From assembly GCA_035621215.1 (NCBI GenBank), contig CP141729.1, positions 2,812,944-2,876,943 on the forward strand: a stretch of 64,000 nucleotides of DNA, written 5' to 3'. The position numbers and the translations under genes were made by a program. The stretch is from Oscillospiraceae bacterium MB08-C2-2 (GTDB lineage: Bacteria > Bacillota > Clostridia > Oscillospirales > Ruminococcaceae). Shown one piece after another: positions 25,217 to 33,562 of this stretch; the stretch's first letter is position 1; every line of letters starts with the position of its first letter. The notes under the pieces are model-generated. The model was not told where the DNA came from, ran no database searches, and was given only the letters and a program-made list of their open reading frames with translations.

Positions 25217-25729
25217 GTGTATCCCATCTCCTCCAATTCTGAGAGATCATAGTTATAGTATTCTCCTGTAATAAACAGCAAAGCTTCATTCATTCGCCTT
25301 TTCCATAAGCCCTCATGAGCAGTGGTTCCTGACACATCAAACCGGCCCATTTCATATACTATCTGCTCGGATGTCCATGTACCGGATTTCAATCTAAAAT
25401 CCCTGTATTGCACATTTGCAGTTGGGATGGAACGGCGGAAGGTTTCCGCTTGCCTGCGCATCCCTAACCGGGTAGATGGCGCCTTCATGTCCTTCGCATT
25501 TCTCACAGGCGCCTTGATTGCTGATCACCTGATAATAAATAAAGCCTTTACGTGCAATAGATGCAATGTCCGTGTTTTTATGAATGAGACTCGCCATTTC
25601 TTCATTTGCATTTAGTACTTGACCGGCCTTGACAACCCGGTGTGACCAATAATCGGAAGCCTTTTTATAGAGATAAACACCATCGTTGTGCGTGCTGATT
25701 ACATACCCTGTGGTTTTCTTACTATACAT
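25186..25729 (-). pseudogene. Frameshifted remnant with phage minor-head-type Cys motif
   Basis: The first frame (25729-25394, preceded by AAAGGATATAATCTT) encodes 111 residues ending in CEKCEGHEGAIYPV, then LPPFHPNCKC and a stop. The CxxC-HxG-x(n)-HPNCxC pattern is that of SPP1 gp7/Mu F-type phage head morphogenesis proteins and of some fused cell-surface or toxin proteins. The next frame (open to 25186) continues with DFRLKSGTWTSEQIVYEMGR and looks protein-like, so one frameshift near 25400 probably split a single gene. No other head genes are near. Function unknown. Confidence 0.55.
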
Positions 25730-25985
25730 AAGATTATATCCTTTCCTACATGATTGTAAAGGATGAAATAGCCCTTTACAAATGTTCTAAAACACAAAAA
25801 CTAGGCTTTATAGTGCAAAGCTCTTTTAAAATGCGTAAATGCCTGAGTGCGATAAGCAAGATTTTTTGTGTCGTGAGGAGGAATCCTGTATCATAGTTCG
25901 CATAATGGTGCTATTAAGCAAAGTTGAGAATTATAGGTTTTTTATTCGCCTGAAAGCGTTTAAATAACCTTTAATCAATTTTTTT

Positions 25986-26103
25986 ATGTTCCCGCTAAGG
26001 CGTATTAAAGCATTGCTGCTTTTCCTCTCCAGGCAAAAAACGGCTTAAACATAACGTTCAGGCGCTTTCCTCTTTGCCTTAGAACAGGTTTTCACCCCTT
26101 GGT
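25986..26103. repeat. Degenerate repeat R3, copy b
   Basis: Aligns with 23407-23522 over its whole length (ATGTTCCCGC, GTATTAAAG, ATTGCTG, CTTAAACAT and ACCCCTT blocks shared in order). The terminator stem is damaged in this copy. Confidence 0.75.
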
Positions 26104-26133
26104 AGGTTCCTCACAGAGAAATAAACAGCAACA

Positions 26134-26174
26134 AGCCGCCGCCCTTATGTGAAAAGGGTGACGGCTATTTTTTT
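26134..26174 (+). terminator. Hairpin with T-run
   Basis: AGCCGCCGCCCTT and AAGGGTGACGGCT form an imperfect stem followed by seven T. There is no plus-strand gene directly before it, so it may be left from a lost gene. Confidence 0.6.
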
Positions 26175-26854
26175 ATGCCTTGCTGACATTTCGAATATAC
26201 AGCTCCGTGCCGTTTGCAGAATCCCTTTTTGCTTGCCGGTTCTGGGGACACGACCAGCAGTATAACGGATCTCCACCGCCCGTCTGAGTGCTGCCGGATA
26301 GAGCCGATACCTTCAAGGTCCGGGGGTGGGATCCTCTTTAGAACTGATACTTTTTTTAGGCCAAGATGCATTTCTAGGTTAATCCTGATGGGAAAAGCCT
26401 TTTAAGAATTTGTATACAGTATCATAAACTGTCGAATTCTGTAAATTTATTAACAAAAAAATTGTTTTTTGCCGAGACCTTATATATTCAATATAAAAAA
26501 ATCCATTTTTATGAATAAAGATTATAATTATAATCAAAAAAAAGTATCAAAAGTTCTAAAAAAATTGCGTAGAAAAATATTCAATTTTTATTCATAATAT
26601 ATATGGAATATTTTACCAAATAAGATTGATTGTATGGTAAACCAGCAAAAACATATTATTGAGTTATGATATCTGCTTTGTTGTTCCTTTTTTGAAATGT
26701 CAACGGGTCACGATCTGCTGGCTATTGTGATTGGGCTGTTACATCTACTGCTGTACAGTCAAGAGCATTTCAGCCAAATAGAAATGAAGGAAGGAGTTGC
26801 GTATATCAGCTCTATACGCAGTAGGATGTACAAAAAATTGAGAGGAGCCGTATC

Positions 26855-29800
26855 ATGAAAAAGAGGTTGTTATCATTTTTGTTGGCGCTGGCTATTACCA
26901 CTCAAATGCTTGCGGTTACAGTGAGCGCCGCCGCAGTGGTCGGCGGATCGGACAATGGAGATGGCACATACAGAAACGCCTTTATCGATGCAGATGTGCC
27001 CGATCTGGATATTATTCGTGTTGGCGATGCTTACTATATGTCCAGCACCACTATGCACATGGCTCCCGGTGTTCCGATTATGAAATCTTATGACTTGGTC
27101 AACTGGGAAACAGTAAGCTACTGTTATCTCGCAATGGAAGATACCGCTAACAACAAATTACAAGGGACAAGCCACATGTATTCCAATGGTACATGGGCCA
27201 GCAGCCTGAGGTATAAAAATGGCACGTTTTATCTTGTAGTGCCTTCTCAAACATCTAGAAAAACTTATATTTTCCAAACCACGGACCCAGAAAATGAGCC
27301 GTGGAAAAGATATGAGATTAACCAGCAGTTTCACGACTGCGGCCTGCTTATGGATGACGATGGCCGGAACTGGCTTGTCTGGGGCAACAACGGCCTCTAT
27401 ATTATAGAGCTTAACGCGGATGTGACCGGCCTTGCAGCGGGGGCAACCCAGCGGCAGTTTGTTACCGCTTCTCAGCTCAATGATTTGATCCGTGACCCGG
27501 TAACTGGCAATGTGCAGAATGCCGGCCTTCGGGAAGGTGCACATATACAAAAGGTTAACGGGCAGTATTACATATTTATCATCACAAACGGCAATAGCCG
27601 CAATGAAGTTGCTTTGCGAACTTCAGTGCCTCCAGCCAACTTCACAGGAACCGACTTTGAGTGCAAGGTGGTTTGCCAAGAGAGAATCTCTGGCGAAGGC
27701 CCGGCTCAAGGCGGCATTGTAGACGATGAAAATGGCAAATGGTGGGGCTTTGTATTCCGGGACAGCGGGCCTGTGGGCCGTGCCCCTTGGCTGATGCCCA
27801 TTACTTGGGAAGATGGCTGGCCTTATTTTGGCCAGGATGCAAACGGTAAAGGTTCCCACACCAACTTGCAGAGAGTCGGCGAAAAGCCGGTGCAGGGCAA
27901 GGAAATGAAGAGTGTGGTTGCCTCCGATGAGTTTAATAATACTGATCCCAGACCCCAGTATTACGATTCGCCAAAACCGACTCGGGTCGACTATGTCGAA
28001 GGGGAATACGATGACAACGGCTCAAACCTGAATATGGCTTGGCAGTGGAATCATAATCCTGACAATCGTTACTGGTCTATGACAGAACGGCCTGGCTGGA
28101 TGCGTTTGAAAGCGATGCTGAACAAAACAGCTTCAGACCGCAACCTGCTCAATGCCCGGAACACCTTGACCCAACGCACCTTTGGGCCACAAAGTGGTGC
28201 CACAACATTGCTTGATGTTTCCAACATGAAGGATGGGGACGAGGCGGGCCTAACACTTTTTACCGCCAAGTATGGTTCTATAGGCGTTAAAATGGAAGAC
28301 GGCCAAAAATACCTTGTTACCACTCTTTCCAACAGCTGGTCAAGCGGACATGCCACCAATAGGGGTGTGGAAAGTGCCCGCATCGAGCTGGAGGGAGATA
28401 AAATATACCTCAAGGCTGAGGGCGAGTTCCCGCTGGCCAGCCTGTATACCCCACAGCCTGCCCGTTTTTATTACAGTTATGATAACAGATCCTGGACCAA
28501 GCTGGGCGATGACCTGAACATGGCCTACAGCACAGGCAACCACTTTATGGGTTACCGCTTCGGTCTTTATAATTTCGCCAAGACCGAAGAAGGCGGTTAT
28601 GCAGATTTTGATTTCTTCCGCCTGAGCGATGTCAACACCGGCGCTGTGGAACCAAAGACATACTCCGCTTTTAACCCGATTGTTCAAACCACCTATACAG
28701 CTGATCCGGCTCCCTTGGTTTATAATGACACGGTATATCTCTATACCGGGCAGGATCTGGATCGGGCCGTGCAGGCAAACACCTACCGGATGACCGACTG
28801 GAAGTGTTATTCTTCTAAGGATATGGTAAACTGGACCGACCATGGCAGCGTGCTGGATGTAACAGCGTTCAGCTGGGCGAACCAGACGCAGGATGCCAAC
28901 GCATCTCAGGTCATTTATAATCCCAAAACAGAAAAATTCTATTACTTTGTTTCGGTTGGAGGCCCGGGCGGCATTGCAGTGGGCGTGGCAGTTTCCGATA
29001 GCCCCACCGGCCCTTTTGTTGATGCAATCGGAGCCCCTCTTGTAACAAACGCTGATACCAACTATGCCACTCATAGCTGGGATAATTTAGACCCCACAGT
29101 CTTTATTGACGATGATGGGCAAGCTTATCTGGTTTGGGGCAACGGCGCCTGCTATTGGGCCACCCTCAGCGAGGATATGACTTCACTAACCAGCGAGATC
29201 GGCTGGTATGACATTAAAGATCCGGCTCAATTTGTGGACTTCACCGAAGGCCCATGGATTTATAAGCGCAACGGTCTTTACTATCTGCTTTATGCATCTT
29301 CTTTCCCAGAAACAATCAGCTATTCCACCAGTGACAGCCCCACCGGACCATGGACTTATAGGGGCATCATCATGGGGCGGACTGGAACTACCTGTTCCAC
29401 CATTCATCCCGGAGTTGTGGATTTCAAGGGAGAATCCTATTACTTCTACCACAAGGATGGGCTGCCGAACCAAAGCGCGAACTTCCTGCGTGCCACATGT
29501 GTAGAAAAGTTTAAATACAACAGCGATGGCACTATCCCCCTTATTCCGATGACCAACGATGGCGGGATTCAGATTCTGGAATATGTTAATCCTTATGAAA
29601 AGGTTGAGGCGGAGACAATCAAACAGGCCTACCCACTCCTTGGCCTGATTACAGAACCCCGCAACCCTGCCAATCCGAACAACACCGTTGTAGAAGACTG
29701 GACTGTAGCCGACTGGCAGACCGGGCTGGTACTAGCTAGGATTAACAGCGGCGACTATGTTCAGGTAGGCGGCGTTGATTTCGGTGACGGTGCCGAAACA

Positions 29801-32557
29801 TTCACCGCCAGTGTTTCCAGCATCTCGGATGCCGGAACCATTGAGCTGCGGCTTGATAGCCCCACTGGCAAGCTGGTGGGAACGCTGAAGGTACCCAACA
29901 CAAACGGGGCATATGCCGACCTGACCACCGCAGTTTACGGCGCATCCGATGTTCATAACCTGTATTTGGTATTTAAGGGCACAGGCAGTGATGAGCTCTT
30001 TAAGATGGATTATTGGCAGTTCTCTCAAGAAGCCGCCAACCCTCTCTTAAAGCTGCAAAGTATGATTAGTCTGGCACAGCTGGTTGAAGAAACAAACTAT
30101 TCCTCTGAGAGCTGGGCCACATTTGCCGCTGCGCTGCAAAACGCCATTGCTGTAGCCGCTATGGAGAATCCTACCGATGCACAGCTCAACGAGGCCTACA
30201 ATGCGCTGTCTGCCGGTTATAACGGCCTTGCTTACAGCAATTTGTATAATCTGAGAGTTCTGCTGGCCAAAGCAGTAGCTGCCGATACGACCGATTGGTC
30301 CAACAAGGATAAGGCTGCTCTTACCAGCGCCATCACAACGGCACAGGCACTTTCCGACGAAAACTCCAGCGATTCTCAGGCCATTCTTGCCGCTATTTCT
30401 GCACTGGAAAGCGCCATGAAGGGCAAAGTGCTGGATCGGTACGGAATTATTCCTTATGGCACACCCCAACTGGGCGAAGGTGTGGTCGATCCCCTGTGGG
30501 ATACTGTTGAAGGGCTTTATGTCGACAAGCATTTGACTATGGCCAGCGGCCCATCCAGCGGTATTGGAAAAGCCATGTGGGATGACGAAAACCTCTATGT
30601 AATGACCACAGTAACCGACCCCGTGCTGAACAATGCCAACAGCAACGATTATCAGCATGATTCGGTGGAGATCTTTGTGGATGAACACAACGCTAAAACC
30701 GCTTCTTATGGTGACGGTATGGGTCAATACCGGGTAAGCTACACCAACAAGAAGAGCTTCGGAAGCTCCACAGACAGCACAGGCTTTGAATCGTGGACCT
30801 GGACAGTGGATAAGGGATTTGTAGTACTCACAAAGATTCCCTTCAAGCATGCTTCTCCCGGTGCAGGCAGTGAAATCGGTTTCGATTTGCAGATTAACGA
30901 CGCCAGCGCCAGCGGCTCCCGCCAAGACGTTGTCATGTGGTTTGATTTAACTGGTCAATCCTATGCCGATGGCACCGGTTGGGGTACTGCCCAGTTAATC
31001 GATAAATCTGCATTGCAGACTGCCTACAATGAAAATCAGGGCAAAGAAGAGAACTCCTATACCCCCAACAGCTGGAAAGCATTTAAACAAGCGCTGGATA
31101 CCGCAGCTGATGTGTTGGCAAGCACCATTGCTACACAGACTAAAATTGATGATGCCAAAGAAGCACTTACAGCTGCCGCCGATGCTTTGAAACAATTTAG
31201 TGTTATCCTGAGTCACCCCATGGATAACCAGACAGCGTATAGTGAAGTTGTGGACCGATATATTAACCGGGTCAACAATTACGATGACAGGCGCTCGCCC
31301 AGCTACGATATTGCCCGGCAGGCTATGAACTATACCACCACCGGATTGTGGACCTCCAGCGGCTTCAAGTATGATATCACCGATTTGGTTTCGGAATATC
31401 CTGCCGGCACGGAGATCGAACTGTCTATGGAAGTGAGATCAGACGCAGCCTTCGCAAATATGGGCTTCTTGTATGACAGCAATACAAATGCCAACGCAGG
31501 GCCCGCCTTTACACTAACAGCCAATCAGTTTAACACCATTACCACCACCATAACCCTTGGCTCCTACAACTCCAATGTGTATTTCTATCTGTATCCCGGC
31601 ACGCCCACAGTATATGTAAAGAATATTGTACTAGGGGTGGCCTCTAAAGTAGAGCCTCCTGTTGTGGACAAAACTGCGCTTAAAGCTCTGTATGATGCAA
31701 ATGCAGGCAAGCAAAACATCGGCTATACCGCCGACAGCTGGGCTGCTTTCCAGGCTGCTATGACCTCTGCCGCACAGGTGCTTGCAGATAATACTGCAAC
31801 ACAGAATGCAGTGGATGCCGCAGTCTCCAAGCTACAGACCGCAATCGATGGTCTTGCTTTGGAGCCTGGAACTCCAGCAGACAAGAGTGCCTTAGAAGCA
31901 CTGGTCCGTGATGCATCTTCTTTGAAAGAATCCAATTACACGGCAGAAACATGGAAGGTCTTCAAGGCCGCTCTGGATGATGCCAATGTTGTGATGGAGA
32001 AGAAAGACGCAACCCAGGCCGATGTGGATGCAGCGATTGCCGCTCTGCAATCCGCCATGGACAGCCTTGCCGAGGAACCCGGAGCCCCAGTGGATAAGAG
32101 TGCCTTGGAAGCGCTGATCAGCGATGCATCTTCTTTAGAAGAATCCGACTACACGGCAGAAACATGGAAGGTCTTCAAAGCCGCTTTGGATGATGCCAAT
32201 GCTGTGCTGGAGAAGGAAGGCGCAACCCAAGCCGATGTGAATGCAGCCGTTGCTGCCCTGCAAGCGGCCAAGGATGCGCTAAAAGAAACCGATCCCGGTC
32301 AAGTGATTGAGGTTGAATCCATCCGCATCACTGGCAGTTTGACTGTAAAACGCAACAAGACTGTGAAGCTGACGGCTGTTGTGAATCCGACAAATGCCAC
32401 TGTTCAGGATATTACTTGGACCTCCCTCACCCCGGATGTGGCCGATGTAGATGAGAATGGGGTGGTGACTTCCACAGGCAGTACCGGATTTGCTATCATT
32501 CAGGCAGAAGCCAACAATGGAGTCATTGCACAGTTCACGATTCGTGTAACTGCGTAA
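26855..32557 (+). CDS. Giant secreted multi-domain glycoside hydrolase, two GH43 domains
   Basis: A 1900-residue exported protein; the signal peptide ends near residue 26. Domains in rough order: GH43 beta-propeller (30-350, with DADVPDLDIIRVGDAYYM); a beta-xylosidase C-terminal-like concanavalin domain (365-600); a second GH43 (610-910, with NLDPTVFIDDDG and TEGPWIYKRNG); CBM6-like module (912-1060); FIVAR-type helical repeats (1065-1190); CBM9/DOMON-like module (1190-1380, with DSVEIFVDEHN); another FIVAR; a CBM4/22-like jelly roll (1450-1600); three FIVAR repeats; a C-terminal Big_2 Ig-like domain. GH43 enzymes are mostly xylosidases and arabinofuranosidases, so arabinoxylan side chains are the likely target. 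No LPXTG, SLH or dockerin is seen. GAGAGGAG precedes the ATG. Confidence 0.92.
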   Translation: MKKRLLSFLLALAITTQMLAVTVSAAAVVGGSDNGDGTYRNAFIDADVPDLDIIRVGDAYYMSSTTMHMAPGVPIMKSYDLVNWETVSYCYLAMEDTANNKLQGTSHMYSNGTWASSLRYKNGTFYLVVPSQTSRKTYIFQTTDPENEPWKRYEINQQFHDCGLLMDDDGRNWLVWGNNGLYIIELNADVTGLAAGATQRQFVTASQLNDLIRDPVTGNVQNAGLREGAHIQKVNGQYYIFIITNGNSRNEVALRTSVPPANFTGTDFECKVVCQERISGEGPAQGGIVDDENGKWWGFVFRDSGPVGRAPWLMPITWEDGWPYFGQDANGKGSHTNLQRVGEKPVQGKEMKSVVASDEFNNTDPRPQYYDSPKPTRVDYVEGEYDDNGSNLNMAWQWNHNPDNRYWSMTERPGWMRLKAMLNKTASDRNLLNARNTLTQRTFGPQSGATTLLDVSNMKDGDEAGLTLFTAKYGSIGVKMEDGQKYLVTTLSNSWSSGHATNRGVESARIELEGDKIYLKAEGEFPLASLYTPQPARFYYSYDNRSWTKLGDDLNMAYSTGNHFMGYRFGLYNFAKTEEGGYADFDFFRLSDVNTGAVEPKTYSAFNPIVQTTYTADPAPLVYNDTVYLYTGQDLDRAVQANTYRMTDWKCYSSKDMVNWTDHGSVLDVTAFSWANQTQDANASQVIYNPKTEKFYYFVSVGGPGGIAVGVAVSDSPTGPFVDAIGAPLVTNADTNYATHSWDNLDPTVFIDDDGQAYLVWGNGACYWATLSEDMTSLTSEIGWYDIKDPAQFVDFTEGPWIYKRNGLYYLLYASSFPETISYSTSDSPTGPWTYRGIIMGRTGTTCSTIHPGVVDFKGESYYFYHKDGLPNQSANFLRATCVEKFKYNSDGTIPLIPMTNDGGIQILEYVNPYEKVEAETIKQAYPLLGLITEPRNPANPNNTVVEDWTVADWQTGLVLARINSGDYVQVGGVDFGDGAETFTASVSSISDAGTIELRLDSPTGKLVGTLKVPNTNGAYADLTTAVYGASDVHNLYLVFKGTGSDELFKMDYWQFSQEAANPLLKLQSMISLAQLVEETNYSSESWATFAAALQNAIAVAAMENPTDAQLNEAYNALSAGYNGLAYSNLYNLRVLLAKAVAADTTDWSNKDKAALTSAITTAQALSDENSSDSQAILAAISALESAMKGKVLDRYGIIPYGTPQLGEGVVDPLWDTVEGLYVDKHLTMASGPSSGIGKAMWDDENLYVMTTVTDPVLNNANSNDYQHDSVEIFVDEHNAKTASYGDGMGQYRVSYTNKKSFGSSTDSTGFESWTWTVDKGFVVLTKIPFKHASPGAGSEIGFDLQINDASASGSRQDVVMWFDLTGQSYADGTGWGTAQLIDKSALQTAYNENQGKEENSYTPNSWKAFKQALDTAADVLASTIATQTKIDDAKEALTAAADALKQFSVILSHPMDNQTAYSEVVDRYINRVNNYDDRRSPSYDIARQAMNYTTTGLWTSSGFKYDITDLVSEYPAGTEIELSMEVRSDAAFANMGFLYDSNTNANAGPAFTLTANQFNTITTTITLGSYNSNVYFYLYPGTPTVYVKNIVLGVASKVEPPVVDKTALKALYDANAGKQNIGYTADSWAAFQAAMTSAAQVLADNTATQNAVDAAVSKLQTAIDGLALEPGTPADKSALEALVRDASSLKESNYTAETWKVFKAALDDANVVMEKKDATQADVDAAIAALQSAMDSLAEEPGAPVDKSALEALISDASSLEESDYTAETWKVFKAALDDANAVLEKEGATQADVNAAVAALQAAKDALKETDPGQVIEVESIRITGSLTVKRNKTVKLTAVVNPTNATVQDITWTSLTPDVADVDENGVVTSTGSTGFAIIQAEANNGVIAQFTIRVTA
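31866..32290 (+). repeat. Tandem FIVAR-coding repeats, period 213 bp
   Basis: Two neighbouring 71-codon units in the GH43 gene share long identical blocks, for example ACGGCAGAAACATGGAAGGT in both, shifted by 213 bases. This marks a recent duplication at DNA level. A third, more diverged unit precedes them. Confidence 0.8.
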
Positions 32558-32674
32558 TTCAAAAGGCTATCTGTTGGAAAGAGTGCTCCTTTTCGAAATA
32601 GATTCACTTGTATTTTAAAGGAGAACCAAACAGAAGCCCCGTCATATTGAAATGTGTGTAAGCACACAGCAAAG

Positions 32675-32715
32675 AAGCCATACCGTGCATTTCTACAATG
32701 CGCAGTATGGCTTTT
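32675..32715 (+). terminator. Terminator downstream of the GH43 gene
   Basis: AAGCCATAC and GTATGGCTT with an inner GCAT/ATGC pair and a TTTT tail, about 120 bases after the GH43 stop codon. Confidence 0.75.
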
Positions 32716-32762
32716 GATGGTATTAGAGTGTATAAAAGTGTGGATATCTTGCTCTGCCAAAG

Positions 32763-32799
32763 AAAAAACCGCTTGAATATCACTTTCAAGCGGTTTTTT
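32763..32799. terminator. Bidirectional terminator between GH43 and ABC operon
   Basis: AAAAAACCGCTTGAA and TTCAAGCGGTTTTTT pair perfectly around a short loop, with T-runs on both strands. It ends the minus-strand ABC operon and backs up the plus-strand GH43 terminator. Confidence 0.9.
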
Positions 32800-32800
32800 G

Positions 32801-33559
32801 TTATATGCCCACAGCGGCCATTTGTGTAACCACCTTTTCTATCCTTGCATTCATATCCTTTCCGTTGAATTGATCAAGCAGCAAATCCGATACGATTACT
32901 CCGTCTTTCATAAATAAAACTCTGTCAGCCTTAGCGGCCACTTTTGTGTCATGGGTTACAAGTAAAATAGCTGTGCTGTCTTTATTGATGTCTACAAGCA
33001 AATCCATAATTTCTTCGGCCGATTTTGAATTGAGCGCACCTGTGGGTTCATCCGCAAATAGAATCTCAGGTGAGTTCATCAGTGCGCGGCATATACCAGC
33101 CCGTTGCAGCTGCCCTCCGGATACTTCTGAGATATCTCTTTTTTCAAGTTCGGCTATCCCTGTTTTCTTCATAAGGGATTTTGCCTTTTGAATTATTGCG
33201 GCACTGTTTTTTTTATTCTCTTGCAAGGTGGGGAGAATAATATTATCCAACAGATTTAAATTTTTAAGCATAGTCGGCTGTTGGAACACAAAGCCCATCT
33301 TTTTGCGGCGAATATCCGCAAGAGCGTTTTCATTTAATTCAGACAGCTCAATGTCATCAAATTTGACTGACCCACTGGTGATGTTATCCATCCCACTTAA
33401 GGTAAACAGCAAAGTGGATTTACCCGAACCGGAAGACCCCATGACAGCAATGAATTCACCTTTTGCTATTTCTATATTTGCCCCGTTAAGCGCGTTGGTT
33501 TTCTCTTTTCCCTCGCCGAAAGTCTTTACAATATTTTTTCCTGTAATGATCTTTTTCAT
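32801..33559 (-). CDS. ABC transporter ATPase (LolD/MacB/BceA type)
   Basis: A 252-residue ATPase with Walker A at 41-49 (GSSGSGKST), signature VSGGQLQR and Walker B ILFADEPTGALNSKSAEEIM. The DEPTGALNSK block is typical of ATPases that pair with FtsX-type permeases for lipid, peptide or antibiotic export and resistance. It follows the permease gene by three bases in a TetR-permease-ATPase operon. Its transport substrate cannot be read from sequence. Confidence 0.94.
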   Translation of the reverse strand: MKKIITGKNIVKTFGEGKEKTNALNGANIEIAKGEFIAVMGSSGSGKSTLLFTLSGMDNITSGSVKFDDIELSELNENALADIRRKKMGFVFQQPTMLKNLNLLDNIILPTLQENKKNSAAIIQKAKSLMKKTGIAELEKRDISEVSGGQLQRAGICRALMNSPEILFADEPTGALNSKSAEEIMDLLVDINKDSTAILLVTHDTKVAAKADRVLFMKDGVIVSDLLLDQFNGKDMNARIEKVVTQMAAVGI

Positions 33560-33562
33560 GGC

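Larger units (their letters stand above)
25730..26854. other. 1.1-kb intergenic region without supported genes
   Basis: It holds repeat R3b, one terminator hairpin and, from about 26400 to 26680, a strongly AT-rich stretch. A possible plus-strand promoter for the GH43 gene is TTGCCG (26469-26474) and TATAAA (26492-26497), 17 bases apart, which would give a 360-base leader. Small open frames here (26165-26405) have no ribosome binding site or recognisable sequence. Confidence 0.6.

Noticed and set aside
26165-26405. Small frames on both strands in the gap before the GH43 gene
   Set aside because: No ribosome binding sites and no recognisable sequence.
28340-29074. Long antisense frame inside the GH43 gene (and a similar one at 30047-30925)
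   Set aside because: Opposite a clearly coding gene, no ribosome binding site or recognisable motif; a by-product of codon bias.
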